A DNA stretch of 64,000 bases from Adenophora triphylla var. japonica (GCA_022495995.1 JAFEMH010001454.1:186001-250000); one strand, 5' to 3'. Counted from the first letter of the stretch, positions 1 through 11,983 are shown. The notes: a model not told the origin generated them from the sequence alone. Made by a program: numbers and translations.

Positions 1-911
1 ACATTTCATGGGATCGACAGGATGGCTCGGGGAGACCATTTCATGAGGTCCGGGAGTCCGGCTATGTTGACTTTGTGGCTGCAGGAGAGGCTCGGGGCTT
101 TGCCTGGGGCTTTGCCGACTCAGTGCCCTTGGGTGATTTCTCGGAGAGGTGCGCCTAGGCAGCAGGAACAGGTAGCCGGGAGCCGATGATGGCTAGGCTA
201 TCCACTTCGGACATCCGTTGGTGGATACCACACCGGAGGTTGCGCACTGTGAGGATATTTCAGAGTCCTATGTTGTGAGGGTTCCGTGATTCTCGCCGGT
301 CATCCTTCTACATACCCCGCTTGGTATCCAGGCATTGGGGCTTTACAGAGCCTTTGAGTGACTGGGAGGACATCCGGACCATGGAGGTGGTGTCATTGGA
401 CATGAGGGATCCAGCCAGCTTCTCTTTCTTCTCAAGGGCTTGGACACATACTGCTTTCCCACCCAGGGCTATCTTTAGGAGCAGGAAGAGCACCATCTTG
501 ACCACTGTCTACTTGGACTGGTACGAGAGGGAGATGGGAGCGACTCAGGTCATCTTGGAGAAGAGACGTTGAGCTTTATTGGGGGCTGACCACGACTCGA
601 GTAGGACTCTGAGGGAGACTGAGGCTAAGGCGAGTTGCCATAACCAGTCAGGTGACTTGGTCAGGGACATGGAGGCTCGGTACAAGAGGTTGTCCGAGGT
701 CGCTCCTTTGACTGAGGCTCAGAGGGAGGAGGTGCGGACTCGTGCTCGTATAGAGAGAGCGCTTATTGACACGGGTTTGGTGGAGGCTCCAGTGAGGATA
801 CCGGAGGTCGGAATGAGGGATACCGACATCATAGACAAAAAGAGGAAGAAGACTCGACGGGGCCGAGGAAAAGGGAAGAAGACCAAAGAAGACTCAGCGA
901 ATGACGACTGA
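1..911 (+). pseudogene. Antisense ORF of element A, DUF7745 / plant-mobile-domain-like, C-terminal part, decayed
   Basis: The translation matches the C-terminal two thirds of the better copy at 47033-48541: TFHGIDRMARGDHF near the start, a SFYI..LV..HWG stretch near 310, LTTVYLDWYEREMGATQV near 500, and a basic KKKTRRG-type tail before the stop at 909-911. DUF7745 and PMD proteins are plant families related to transposable elements; their biochemical role is unknown. The copy is broken by an in-frame TGA near 187, a further stop near 280 and a frameshift before 580. It lies convergent to pol, as in E. The N-terminus is outside the window. Confidence 0.75.
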
Positions 912-1179
912 CAGATCTTTTCTTAGTATTCCCTTATTGCCATTTTGCAAACACATTAATTTATTTAGACATTTTATTGTATTTTAGATCTTTGTAGCTG
1001 GTTAGCAGAGTCAAGAGGTAGACCGTGCTTGAACTCATCAAGAAGTTTTTAACTTGTAATGAATAAGAAATATTATCTTAGAAATTAGTCAAGACACATT
1101 TCATGGAAATTCAAATGTCTTTTTTTTTTTTATTGATCAGGACACATTTCATGGAAACTTAATCGTCCTTTTTATTGTT

Positions 1180-1253
1180 TAGACCGAACCATATATGGCT
1201 GCCTACGTTCCCCTTTTACAAGAAAGGCTAAGGGGCTCAGGTCTACGTAGTTC
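1180..1253 (+). other. Pseudoknot-like motif, type 1 (copy in A)
   Basis: Helices by eye: AGACC with GGTCT, CCTACG core CTACG with CGTAG, CCCCTT with AAGGGG, and ACCATATATGG as a small inner hairpin. The order GACC, CTACG, GGTC, CGTAG gives H-type pseudoknot topology. Same arrangement at 48765-48830, 38890-38965 and (reverse strand) 21481-21553. Confidence 0.55.
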
Positions 1254-1288
1254 ATTCTGGTGAACTAATTTTTTTCATGTGCACTCGT

Positions 1289-1457
1289 TTTTGCCTAGAC
1301 CGCCCTTTTTGGGGTTTTCAGCCTAGCTGGGCATTACTCTTTTTGCACTAAGATTTTTTTTCTTCTTTTTTTTTTTATATATGTGTGCAACCCTGTCTTT
1401 TGCCTAGACCGCCCTTTTTGGGGTTTTCAGCCTAGCTGGGTATTACTCTTTTTGCAC
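1289..1457. repeat. Near-identical 60-bp direct duplication
   Basis: Copies at 1289-1348 and 1398-1457 carry the same GCCTAGACCGCCC...GGGG...CCTAGCTGGG block and differ by about one base. A single diverged copy lies at 48870-48932 in E. The two copies are separated by a poly-T stretch. Confidence 0.85.
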
Positions 1458-1489
1458 TCTTTTTTTTTTTTTTTTTTTTTTTTAGATAT

Positions 1490-2825
1490 AGTATCTTTTG
1501 AGCTTATCACCGCTGACCGGGTGGACAAAGGGATTGCCATCCAAGTCTCGCAAGCTTCATGGCTCCTCCCGATAGTATCTTCGCACCACATAAGGGCCGA
1601 TCCAAACGGGTTCCCATTTTCCCAGGGGGTTGTCTCTCGGTAGGGGCTTTACTTTCAAGACTAAGTCACCCTCTTTGATGTCTCCGGCCTTGACTTTTTA
1701 TCAAACGCTCCGGCCATTCGCCTCCGGTAGGCTCGGTGTGTTCCATGGCTTTGAGCCTTCTCTCATCGAGCGTGGCTAATTCATCATGCCGGCTTCGTAG
1801 CCATTCTACTTCGTTGACACCGTTTTCCAGAGGACCCTTAATGACGGGATTTCCAACTCCACCGGTAACACCGCTTCCATCCCGTAAGTTAGGGCAAAAG
1901 GAGTTTCTCCCGTGGCCGTTCCGACAGACGTTCGTAGCCCTGCAGTGCTAGGTGCAGCTTTTCGGCCAATCACGACCACGGGTGGCCATCTTCCTGATGA
2001 TCCGCTCGAGTGTCTTATTAGCAGCCTTCTACAGCCTCCATTGGTCTCGAGGTCCGTACGGGGACGACTTGTGGCGAGTAACTCGAATTCTCGACAGCCA
2101 GCCTATCGCAGCCTCTCCTTCGAAGTGTGATCCATTATCGAAATGATCTCGCTGGGCACCCCATATCTCGCACATTATGTTTTCTTTGATGAACTGGGCC
2201 ACTTTTCTCGGAAGTGAGGACCTTGTAGGACTTGGCCTCTACCCACTTGGTGAAGTAGTCGATGGCTACCAACACGAACTCGTGCCCATTGCTTCCCGTC
2301 TGGCTATTTTCCCTATCACGTCAATGCCCCAAGTTGCAAACGGCCAAGGAGTCGTCATGCAAGACATGTCATGAGGTGGGAGATGGTTGAGGTTGGCAAA
2401 CCGCCGGCACTTGTCGCAGTTCGAACGTGCCGGATGCAACTGCCTCCATGGAGATCCAAGAGTAACCCATTCTCGAGGATCACTTGCATCGTGGCTCGGC
2501 ATTCATGTGAGGACCGCAAGGACCATTGTGGACTTTCGGCCATCAACTCTCTCGGCTCTTTCTTGAGTAACACATAAGAGGAGTGGTCCTTGATAGCGTT
2601 TCTTGTACAAAGTTGCCTCCTAGGATGACATAATGGGAGGCCAACCTTTTCGTGGCTCGCAAGCTTTTGGCTCGACACCTTCTTTTGGTCTACCTTCTTC
2701 GTCTCTCGAAAGCCGACTCTCCGTCTTTGAGGAATTGGTAACTGATTGTACCAAGGTTCCTTTATAGGCTCGTCCCGTGTCCACTTCACAAATGTAAGGT
2801 CAGCTTCTCTTCTACCCACTCGAAG
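1490..2825 (-). pseudogene. Integrase region of pol, element A, frameshifted
   Basis: Minus-strand fragments show the zinc-finger to core junction (C..C then PWPFATWGIDVIG, carrying the first catalytic Asp of the DDE triad) near 2290-2420. Nucleotide similarity to the intact-frame integrase end of E (49012-49765) continues to about 1490. Upstream, PWYNQLP near 2750 matches the usual linker between RNase H and integrase in this group. No frame stays open through the domain; at least three frame changes are needed. It would insert the cDNA copy into the genome if intact. Confidence 0.75.
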
Positions 2826-3480
2826 GGCTTTATGGCTTTTCCCTGTGGATCTCTACCAATGAGGCTAGAGTATCTAGTGGCATCTCGCGAATCCGTTCTT
2901 TTCCCTTGGCAAGTAGTGGAAAGTCACTTCTCCGAACCGTCCAAATCAACTCCTCCATATGGGCATGATACCGTTGTGCATTAGGGTCCACAATCTTCCA
3001 CTTGTTGGAGACTTGGTTGATGATCGTGGCCGAGTCTCCGTAAACTTCGAGCTCCTTGACATTTCTTTCTAAGGCAGCCTCCAAACCAAGAATGCAAGCT
3101 TCATACTGCGACATTGTTCGTGGTGAAAGTTCAACTTGAGGGCTATGGGGGTATGCTCATCTTTCGGATCGACCAATAGCATTCCTACACCATTTCCTCT
3201 TTGTTAGCGGCTCCGTCAAAGAACAATTGCCATCTATTCTCGTGCTCAACCGCAAAGATCCCTTCATCTGGGAATTGGGGTTCAGCTGCCCTCTCGTCTT
3301 CATTATCGGGGAAATTCGCCAGTGATCTCGACAATGCTTGACCCTCGATGGCCTTTCGGTCACATAGTTGATGTCGTATTCTCGCCAAAAAGAAGGACCA
3401 CTTCGCTAAACGCATCGAGAGGGAAGGCTTGTCAAAGATGTACTTGATGGGGTCCATTTTCGAGACCAAATTCACAGTGG
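2826..3480 (-). pseudogene. RNase H region of pol, element A, frameshifted
   Basis: One minus-strand frame ending near 2830 carries EACILGLEAALERNVKELEV followed by YGDSATIINQVS, the C-terminal half of a plant Ty3 RNase H. Another, 3185-3475, carries DPIKYIFDKPSLSMRLAKW (RT-RNase H tether) and WQLFFDGAANKE (first catalytic Asp in FDGAA). A frameshift near 3150-3190 separates them. In an intact element this domain removes the RNA template. Confidence 0.8.
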
Positions 3481-4640
3481 TGGGCTTGCATATAATGCTT
3501 CAATTTGCCGACTACCTGCACTCGCCCCGCATGTGTCTTTTCACATGCCGAGTAATTGAGCTCACTCCCCGTAGCTTCCTACCGACAAAGTAAATGGCGT
3601 TTCTACCCGAGAGTCTTTCTTTTCCCGAGCAAGCATAGCTCCAACCGCCGTGTTCAGGATAAAGCAGATAGAGCGTAAGAGGCTTCGTCTATGTGGGGGC
3701 ATAGTACAGGGGATGTACTAAGTATGCCTTGATCTCGGTCAAAGGCATCTTGGCATTCTTCGGTCCATTCTCGTGTCCACATTCTTCTTCATGAGCTTGA
3801 AGATGGGCTCGCACATAGTGGTCAACCGATTGACGAAACGGCCGATGTACCGCAATTTACCCATGAAGCTCTTGACTTCGTCCTGGGTTTGAGGTGGCCT
3901 CATATCCATGATGGCTTTGATCTTTCTGGGGTCAACTTCTATACCTCGCTCCGTGACCATATACCCAAGCACTTTTCCCCTTGTCACTCCGAAGGTGCAT
4001 TTGGCGGTGGTTTAGTCTCATGGAATGTTGTCTCAACCTCTCAAAGAATTTTCGTAGGTCAACAAAGTGCCGCCCACCCTCTCCTTTGGAGTGTATTATC
4101 ATATCATCTACGTAAACCTCAATCTCCTTGTGGATCATGTCATGAAAAAGCGCGGTCGCCGCCCTTTCGTAAGTAGCCCCGGCATTCTTGAGCTCCGAAT
4201 GGCATTACCGTATAACAAAGAGGTTCCCCATGGTGTGGTGAAGGCCGTCTTTTCTTGGTCTTCCTCGGCCATCTTGATCCGGGTCAGAGCTCGCAAAACC
4301 ATCAACGAAGGATTTGACTTCGTAGTTGGCAAAGGAGTCCACCAGATGTCTATGTTTGGCGTAGGGTAGTCGTCTTTGGGCCGGCCTTGTTCGTATCTCT
4401 GAAATCCACACAGCAGCCGCACCTTCCCATTGGCCTTGGTTACGGCCACGATGTTGGACAACCATGTCGGGTATTCAATGACTCGATGAACCCTACCCGC
4501 AGAGCTTCTCAATTTCTTCTTTGACCCGTAGAGACCATTCCGGCTTGATCTTTCTCGCTCTGCTTTATCAGCTTAGCATCCGGTGCTAGAGGGATTCTCG
4601 TGTTCTACTATCGAACCTGTCTAGCCCCGCATATCCTTGT
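3481..4640 (-). pseudogene. Reverse transcriptase region of pol, element A, frameshifted
   Basis: Minus-strand pieces in order: YPTWLSNIVAVTKANGKVR (fingers) near 4470, KDDYPTPNID near 4400, IKMAEEDQEKTAFTTPWGT near 4240, then IEVYVDDMIIHSK near 4100, which holds the YVDD polymerase motif, and a thumb/connection piece GYMVTERGIEVDPRKIKAI near 3960. These are RT motifs of Ty3/gypsy Tat/Athila type. Several single-base indels split the frame. RT is missing from E, so this is the only RT of this group in the window. Confidence 0.85.
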
Positions 4641-5726
4641 ATGACCATGCAAACACGTCGACGTATTCTCTCGAGCAAACTCGATCAATCCGTCCCTTTC
4701 AACCCCCCGGAAGAAGCTTCCAATCTCGTGTCTCTTTAGGTTCCTCAATAGTACCCAAGTTCACACTTATCAAAACCTCCTCGGCAGCTTGGGCCCGGTT
4801 TTCCTCTTTTCTCGAAACCTCGCTTAAAGATTTCTTTAATGTATTGTTCGTTTAGTGTGTTTGCATCTTGTTCAAATGATTCATTATTAACTCGTTGTTA
4901 AGTTTTGAGTTAATTTATCATTTGTTAAGTTGGCAATAAGAGGATAATCGTAAAGATTTGTCATTTCATTCAAAATGAGGGGAAAGATGACATCGATTAC
5001 ATTTTCATAATCCTCGGGCGTGAGGCCTTCGGATGACTCGAGGACCTGGAATTCAAAGATTCCCGACTCGACCGAATAGACAACACCGACTGACCTTATT
5101 GACTCGAGGGGGACTTGACAAGGGTTGGACCGGGATCTCACTTCTTCTTGCCGTTGCCCTGGGAGTAGCGCCTTGTCGGCGTTGTCATTTGATTGTGCAC
5201 TCGCGGATCATTATTGCCTTTGTCGACACCAATTCCATAGGAAGTACTCTACCGATCCGGCGGAATCTCCTTTCGAACTTAACTTCATCCATTTGTACCT
5301 CCGGCAAGAGGGACCGGTTGTGCTTTCAAAGATCCGAGATACAGCCTCTCTTCATCCCAAAAGTCTTCCGCTTGTTCACTCTTCTCTCTACCTTTTCCCA
5401 AACAGGGGGTTGGGAATGATCCTCGGAGTAGTAAGAGCCATTACAAACACATTATGCTCATCATGGGTGATGAAGGGTTCTGGAGAGACTTTCATTAACA
5501 TGGCTTGTTTTACTTCAAACTCGCAGCCTTCATAAGTGAGCCTTTCTTCTCGTAATCTTGACCATGGTTACCGGGTTCGATGTCGTAGAAAAGAGGCCGA
5601 GCTCGACAACATTAACGAAATCAGTCCCGACTATGGGTCCAAACCGTCCCTCCATGGCGGCGGCATTAATCGATCTTTCCATTTCCCCGTAATTCAAAGA
5701 TAAGGAACATTGAATTTCGTGGATAT
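4641..5726 (-). pseudogene. Protease-to-RT linker and G-patch region, element A, degenerate
   Basis: The part at 4700-5160 aligns base by base with 27225-27590 (I) and 49785-50210 (E). The minus strand reads through a SEGLTPEDYENVIDVIF-like stretch and then an NLGT-like segment that leads into RT. From 5160 to 5726 the frames are broken; position and the E order imply protease and G-patch remains, but I cannot see an intact active-site motif. Confidence 0.55.
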
Positions 5727-7567
5727 CTATGACCCCGGATTTCCAAAACCGTTTCCATTTGTTCCTCCGGACTCGATCATGTTGACTCGATTGTTAGCAG
5801 GAAGAGGATTCTTGACCACATTGGGACCCCGAGGTGGTTCTAGCTTGCCTTCTTCAACTAGGCGAGAGATCAGAACTTCGTAGGTGCAATCATTAGTGTT
5901 ATGGCCATGATAATTGTGAAAGCGACAGTGTTTGGTCTCATCCATTCTAATACCGGGGTTCCTGGGCTTCCAGCTTTTCCAAAGGTCTCGATGAGTCCTT
6001 GGGCTACCAAACCGTCGAAGACCTTTTCTAGTGGCATTCCGAAATCTTCAGCAGATAGAAAGGGAGCTTTGGCTTTGCAGCAGCTTGGCCTCGCATTCCG
6101 TCCCGCTTTCTCATTCTCGAATGTAATTAATGCCGCCAATCACTTCTTTTCCTTTCACAAAGGATACCGGGGCATTTGACACCGGTGCTTTGTAGCGATA
6201 AGAACCGGCTCCTCGTGGCCGGGCCATATTGAAGGCATTCTCAAACTTGGTGCCGGCATTTACCATTGCCCGAAGGTCGGGATAGTAGTAATTGCCAATT
6301 TGGACTCTTAGTTGAGGTTTCAAGCAAGATTGGAAGATCTCCATCTGTTCCTCTTCATTGAGTGGGGTCATCATTTCACCGAGCTTCCAATTCCATCTCT
6401 TGTAGAATTCACTTACCGGCTCATCTCGAACGTTGTAGGGTACCCCGTAGATCATTCCTACTGGTTTCCCAATTCAAATTGGCCTTATACTTTTCTAGGA
6501 ACGCTTCCTTGATCTCGGGTCCCAAGTAGCTCTAAGCTTCGGGTTTCACATGCAGAACCACCTAAGAGCCGAACCTTTTAATGATAACTGAAAATGATCG
6601 GCCATTTGTTGCCGTGTACAATCTTTGGCTCTCATGGCAAGAATGTAGCTTTCAATGTGAGTCCGGGACAATCGCGCCGTTGAACTTTTCAATTTCTCGG
6701 CATTCAATTTTGGAGGGAGAGGGACAACTTTGCCGGGATCGCTGATCTCGGTATGCCGTCCTCTTGGTGTCTATTTCCCAAACTTCTCTTGCATGGACCT
6801 AACTTGTTCCATTAGCCAAGCCATGTCGGAGTCGGGGATGGTTTAGGATTGCTCGATTCCTGAGAAGGCTTATCTCGATTTGGGTGGAAGGACAAGAGGT
6901 GGCACAGTGGTAGCCGGTACCAAGGCTTGGGGATCTTTGGAGGGGAAGTAAGTGTAAACTTGACCAGTCCCGTGTTCCCGTGAGATGGGCCTGAGGCATA
7001 GGAATTAGGCTCATAATTTCCGAAGTAGGAAAAAGGATACGGAACCTCCCGGGGTCCCGTTGGCAAAGTTGGAGGTGGAAGATCCTGCTGTGGCAGACAT
7101 GAATTGTAAGGATCATTGAGCTGATTTTGAGGCCTAGGGAATGCCCGGGATGGCCCATACCGAGGAGAGGGAGTGAATCCCATGGGGTAATGCAGAGGCC
7201 GCGTAACCGGGATAGCCGAAGCGTTTGCTTTCGTTGATAGGGAACAAAGCCGGGTCTCATTTGAGGAGGTGAGGGTGTCGGGATCCCGATGGCTTCGAGA
7301 TGTTGGAAAGGACTCGAAGAGGGGTAATCCCGGATAAGGGATCGTATGAGGATGGAGGAGGGCATTGGTTATAGGTTGATGGAGCCGAGATGGCCGCTTC
7401 GGAGGCTCATCTTCTATCATTACCAAGGAACCGCTGGGCTCGACCACTATTTGAACTCCATGACGACGAAGCGCTTCAATGAGCGTGGCTTGCTGTTCCT
7501 CATGGGCCTTACGATCGTTTTCCGTGGCTAAGGTTAGCTCTTCTTCCCTAGTCATCCGGTTACCCAA
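5727..7567 (-). pseudogene. gag of element A, split into several frames
   Basis: Minus-strand fragments in N-to-C order: a coiled, acidic start with ENDRKAHEEQQATLIEALRR (about 7500); a Pro-rich region; the retrotransposon gag core with SEFYKRWNWKLGEMMTPLNE and QSCLKPQLRVQIGNYYYPDL (6300-6420); then an FGMPLEKVFDGLVAQGLI module and a knuckle HCRFHNYHGHNTNDC of CX2HX4HX4C form (about 5900). It would bind element RNA and build the particle. Frameshifts near 6110, 5900 and 6800 disable it. The start is probably within 7500-7570. Confidence 0.8.
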
Positions 7568-9313
7568 ACCAAAGACTGTTTTCCGTCAAATCGGCCATTC
7601 TCGACTCTCGAAACCGAGGATTCTCGCGAACCGTTTCGAGGATTCTGCGCTAACAAGTCGCCGACCCGGTGTTCTCACCCACTTCTTTCTCGCCGCGGGA
7701 AAGGGATAGGAAAGGTTTAGACTCTGGGGTAGGTGTTTAGTCAAGGCTCGTGCAATATGCAAATTAGAATCTTCAAGTTTACTTAAAATGTTGTCTTTTA
7801 TTAATATCTATTTGGTTGGAAAAGGGGTTCTCGCCCTTCTTTTTCACAACTACTCTAGATCCCGGATCGCCGGGTTCCGTCACTACGTCTATAAGCCCCT
7901 CGTATTCCACCTGCATTTCGACCTCCCAGGGTGGACAGCCCCGGGCGAGGGTCCTATAGGGCACGCGGATCCCGCCGACCGAGAGTAAAGAACGCTCCTA
8001 TCGGGTCTAGCGGGTCATAGGACTTTTCAACGCACGAGCGATGCGGATTATAGTCAAAGCAATACCGGGAAAGTCTCGTCTCTCTGCCTTGACGGATCTT
8101 CGCGAGTTTCGCTTGAGCGAATGACGGTTTCGACTTTCGGTAATGTCCGAGAGAATAATAGGCATGGGTCGGGCAGTAAAAAGCCGGATGACACAAAGGT
8201 CACATTGAACTTCGTTGCATACGCCGTGCGTGAGTCGGAATCGAAGTCAATGCCGGTCAAGATCTTGCCAATTTTTCCTTGTCGGAATTTTGGCAGAGCT
8301 TCGCTTGAGCGAAAGATCTTTTGATTTTTGGCAAAGACTCGGTCTTAACTCTTACGCATTCCGTGCGGGTCAAGGTCAATAGTCAATGTCGGAGTCAAGA
8401 TTCCACCGATTTTTCCTTGTCGGAATTTCGCAGAATTTCGCTTGAGCGAAAATCTTGGCTTCCGTTATGAGCTAAGGCTTGACCTTTACGTGGATATGCA
8501 ACCGGGCTATATGACACGGACTAGACCAAAAACCAACCAAAAGTCATGGTTTTTTGAAACGTGTGACACGGACCGTGCATTGGTCGACACCGGCCGCCAT
8601 GGGGAGGTTGGGATGATTCCGTGCGCGCCCGGAGCATCGTAAGGCCGTCCGTGATCGCACTGAACCACCCTCGGGTTTGAAGGACGTGCGTGCAAAAGTG
8701 TACAGATATATCAGTGCGCGTAGTGTGCGGTCTCCTAAAAATGTTCCTTTTGAGTTAAAACAGAGATTTTCATAAATGTGTTTTAAAGGAATGATTTTCG
8801 GACGGGAAAATGCAACACATAAGCACATAAATTTTCTCGGGAGCCCCGCCGCCATGAAGCCGAGTAGCCCCAAGCCGCTAGGACCGCTGTGATTAACCAT
8901 GATTTTTCCCGGTGGAATTGCCACCGAGGTCGCCCGGTCGAATCCAATGAGGATTGAGCCGTACGACCGCATGGATCAATTTTCCGTGTTCCACTCCTTT
9001 TGCTATTTTTCGGGTTATTTCCCATTTCAAAGTATGCACAAATTCCAAGATGCAAATGATGCAATGCATGGTAAAGAAAGCAAGCGCGATTAATGAAATC
9101 GGCGATGGGAGTCTAACCCGCTCAAAGGGAAAAGCTTTCTTTTATTTTTTTTCAAAATTGTTTTTCGAAAAGGGATACTGGTACGTGGATTGTTAAACCA
9201 CCGGTTATCCCAACTCCCACTTCGTGGAGTGTACAGGAAGGGTAAGTGGTTTCCACCTATATACCGAGTATCGATTTTTGTTTTGAAAATAAAAGCTTTT
9301 CTCCTTTGGGATG
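7568..9313 (-). other. 5' leader (untranslated) of element A
   Basis: No gene. The block 7785-7985 (TTGGTTGGAAAA..., CCCGGGCGAGGGTCCTATAGG) recurs in the leaders of E (58950-59115), H (30850-31010) and I (29480-29645), and inverted at 27150-27215. At 8095-8460 there are three diverged repeats ending in the hairpin TTCGCTTGAGCGAA. The leader ends at the PBS. Confidence 0.75.
8095..8462 (-). repeat. Three leader repeats with a TTCGCT-TG-AGCGAA hairpin
   Basis: Diverged units each hold a 'cttgtcggaatttt' stretch (weak in the first) and then a TTCGCT...AGCGAA inverted repeat near 8106, 8301 and 8437. The same series lies inverted in leader J (about 26700-27060) with hairpins such as TTCGCGCAAGCGAA. 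Confidence 0.7.
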
Positions 9314-9331
9314 TCCCCAGCGGTGTCGCCA
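9314..9331 (-). other. Primer binding site, Arg-tRNA type
   Basis: The plus strand reads TCCCCAGCGGTGTCGCCA, three bases from the LTR end. It resembles the 3' end of a plant tRNA-Arg including CCA; the E copy (60108-60125) has GAGTCG in place of GTGTCG. Confidence 0.8.
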
Positions 9332-9403
9332 AACTGTGAATGTGGTGCCCAAATTTTGTTTGGATTCACGCGAGTTTGAAGACATCCGAGTTATTTGAAA
9401 AAC

Positions 9404-9524
9404 GGAGTCGCCACGCCATTTTGATTACCTCAAAACTTTGAAAAAAAGGTTTTATGGGTTCGGAGGTTAAGTTACCCTCGGGAAGAACGTCATGCGTTCA
9501 CCCAAGGTGCCTTGCCGGAGCAAG
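9404..9524 (-). other. U5 structured block of LTR A: PBS-like GGAGTCGCCA plus two hairpins
   Basis: GGAGTCGCCA (9404-9413) repeats the core of the PBS. HP1 pairs around 9474-9507, with inner arms GAACG and CGTTC. HP2 is CTTGC-CGGA-GCAAG (9511-9524). Same layout in seven other LTRs here. Confidence 0.65.
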
Positions 9525-10738
9525 TCTCCCATGATTTCATTAATCGTGCTTGCTTGCGTGCTTTCTTGTGTGCATGTGTTTGAAAAAGAGGGGGGAATGT
9601 CCCAAGTCGTCTTCCGGACGTACAAACCATTTGTTGGTTGTCGCTCGGGATTCCTTGGAATTTTATGTATTTGGGATTATGATCCCGTCCTCATCTTATG
9701 ACTTGTGATCATCGCATTTTAAACCTCGGGACCCTCGGGACTTGCGTGATCGAGAGAATGACTCTCTTTTGGTCAAAGATGAGGTTCTTTAGAAAAGGAG
9801 GGTCCTTAGCCCATCAATCCTACGCTTTAAGACGGTCGAGCTCGTGTAGAGGCTTCATACTCTTTCTTAAGCGATAATCGGAGATATAGGGTTCAAGGTG
9901 TCCCTTTCTAAAGAAATCGTGAACCTTTAATGGAAGGAACGATGTAAAGATAGGATCTTTTACACCGGTCCGTTCCTAGGTTGGGGGAATGGGGGAAATA
10001 CATGATGAAAAATGACACTTTAAAGAAAAGATGACATTTTTGGGTTGCAAATGATGCACTTAGTTTAAAGAAATAATCTTTATTGCAAATGATGCATAAA
10101 GATTTGATTTTTATGCAAATGATGCATTTTTGTTGAAGAAATTGACATTCATTATGCAAATGATGCATAAAGATTGCATTTTGAAAAACATATGATGCTA
10201 GTTTATGGTAAAGACATGGTCTTTAAAGCAAGTGATGCTTGAACAAGGGGTTTTGAATGCAAAGGATGCATTTTTATTGAAAAGGTTGGATTTTTATATG
10301 CAAATGATGCATAAAAATGACATTTTTATTTGAAAATGGGGGTTTTAGGTGCAAAGGATGCACCTTTATGAAAAAGACTACATTTTTATGACAAATGAGG
10401 TCTTAATGCATGCAAAAGGGGAAGGGGGTGATAAAGATGTGATCTTTAACTATGAATGCCAAGTCCCAAGCAAGATATATGAATGCAATGAGCAAGTATA
10501 TCAATTAAAAGCAAGGTTAGGGCGTGCGAGGTTACCAATTGCTTCCTTTGCTTCTTTGGTCGAAGCTAGGAGGATAGATTGGTCTTGGATCTTCAAGGAG
10601 GAGGGAGGGAGCTTCTTGGCCTTCTTCTTCACCTTCTTGAGCCTTCACCAATATTCTTCACGTCTTGGGAGTGACTGATTGTATTGCTATGGATTGTGTC
10701 TTGTTGTTGTTGTGTGTTGAAATGGGTAGAGGAGGGCT

Positions 10739-10812
10739 CTATTTATAGGCAGTCTGGATAAGGCTAATGAAGCCGTGCGGCTAGGGGCAGCGAGCTAATG
10801 CAGCCGTGCGGC
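10739..10812 (-). promoter_or_regulatory. LTR A promoter: TATA box and two GC palindromes
   Basis: On the minus strand the TATA box is CTATAAATAG (10739-10748). Upstream of it lie two copies of the 10-bp palindrome-like GCCGCACGGC (10772-10781 and 10803-10812), 31 bp apart. Confidence 0.6.
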
Positions 10813-11052
10813 ATTATCCATTGTGACTCAGCATTCTAGAACCATGCAAGGTGGCATTATTCTAGAACCTTCTTCCTAATTAAGAAAAACGTGTTTTCTT
10901 AATTAGGAAGGCTTCCTTCAGCCCTAATTTTAATTTGGGACTGTTCCAGGACATTTTCGGAACACTAGGAAGGTTCGGGGAATTACCGGGAAACTTACCG
11001 AAATTGCCGGGAAATTTAACCGGAAGGCATGAGCCAGATTTGGGTACTTACA

Positions 11053-11983
11053 ACAGGGCCAGCGTGGCCGCCGTAGCCTGGAGCGCGGCCGCCCTAAGTG
11101 GCAGAGAATTTTGGCCATTTTTCCATTAATGAGCGCGGCCGCTCTAGCTGGAGCGCGGCCGCTCTGCATGCTGTTTCCAGGTACGAATTTTGAGCCAAAA
11201 CTCAAGATTTCCAACCCAAAAGTTCTAACACTTTGATAGCACAAATGTTCACAATCCAAACTATAAAACTCCCTAATTTCTTCACTATAATTTACCCAAT
11301 ACAACCCAACTCTTTAACTTCAAGAGGAATGTTAAAATCTTCACCCAACAATTACTTACCCATTTCAATTCAATGAAAAGTTCCCAATTCTAATAAACAC
11401 CCAAATTAGCAAACCCAACAATTAAATTGACTAGGTTTTCGCAATTAACAATTATATTTCAAGAATCAATTGTAACATATCTATATGAGCATGCATAGAA
11501 GGGAAACATAACAACTTGCCTCAATTGAATATGACAATGGAAAGTGTTCTTGGTTGGGTAGATGAAATTCTCAAGCTCCACTCATCATTTTGGTGCAATT
11601 ACTTTGAAGAATGGGTAGGGATATAATTTATGGTGAATTTTGAAAAGGAAAACTTGGCTTGGCTCAACAATGGAGTATTTAAATGAAATGAGGGAGATGA
11701 TAGAAATAATATGAGGCTTCCACTCACATAAAGATGATATACATCACCATTGTTACATTTTACCCCCTCACTAAGTTAAACCATTATATTAAATTCACCT
11801 AGTTTTCATACTTTGCCATCAAAGCACCTCATTACATATAATGAATTAAAATTTACTTTCACTCAATTATCTTAACATAAAATAAATTATTAACACAACT
11901 AGTATATCATATAAATTACTTAAATAAGGAACTATAATATAAAATGCACATCATAAATAATGCCTATATTTTGGGTCGTGACA
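11053..11983 (-). repeat. LTR fragment M, another family, cut by element A
   Basis: Its right end reads TTTGGGTCGTGACA, i.e. TGTCACGACCCAAA on the minus strand, a common start for plant Ty3/gypsy LTRs. Three GC-rich GAGCGCGGCCGC-like blocks lie at 11073-11165, each with or near a NotI-type GCGGCCGC. The rest is AT-rich with no ORF. The left part was removed or displaced at the LTR A junction. Confidence 0.5.

Larger units (their letters stand above)
912..1489. other. Spacer between antisense ORF and pol of element A
   Basis: No gene. It aligns with 48542-49011 of E: the same 'catcaagaagtttttaactg' segment, then the pseudoknot-like motif (1180-1253), then T-rich tracts. These are the convergent 3' ends of the antisense ORF and of pol. 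Confidence 0.7.
1..11052 (-). mobile_element. Element A: Ty3/gypsy Tat-like retrotransposon, 5' LTR end, truncated by window start
   Basis: Read on the minus strand the order is 5' LTR (9335-11052), PBS (9314-9331), leader, gag, protease-RT linker, RT, RNase H and integrase, then a plus-strand DUF7745-like ORF at the left edge. An antisense ORF between pol and the 3' LTR is a known trait of some Tat-lineage elements. All coding parts have frameshifts or stops, so the copy is dead. Its 3' LTR lies left of the window, so a target duplication cannot be checked. Confidence 0.85.
9335..11052 (-). repeat. 5' LTR of element A
   Basis: Starts TGTGAATG beside the PBS and ends GGGTACTTACA. A second copy of the same family is solo LTR S2 (53047-54779). 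Inside: partial PBS copy (9404-9413), paired hairpins (9474-9524), an array of TGCAAANGATGCA inverted repeats (about 10020-10380), TATA box on the minus strand (10739-10748) and two GCCGTGCGGC palindromes. Confidence 0.9.

Noticed and set aside
1383..1643. Small plus-strand frames over 1383-2577
   Set aside because: They are the antisense of integrase and of T-rich spacer DNA.
9314..9331. A tRNA gene at the CGGAGTCGCCA sequences
   Set aside because: Only the 3' end of a tRNA is matched, next to LTR ends; cloverleaf arms are absent.
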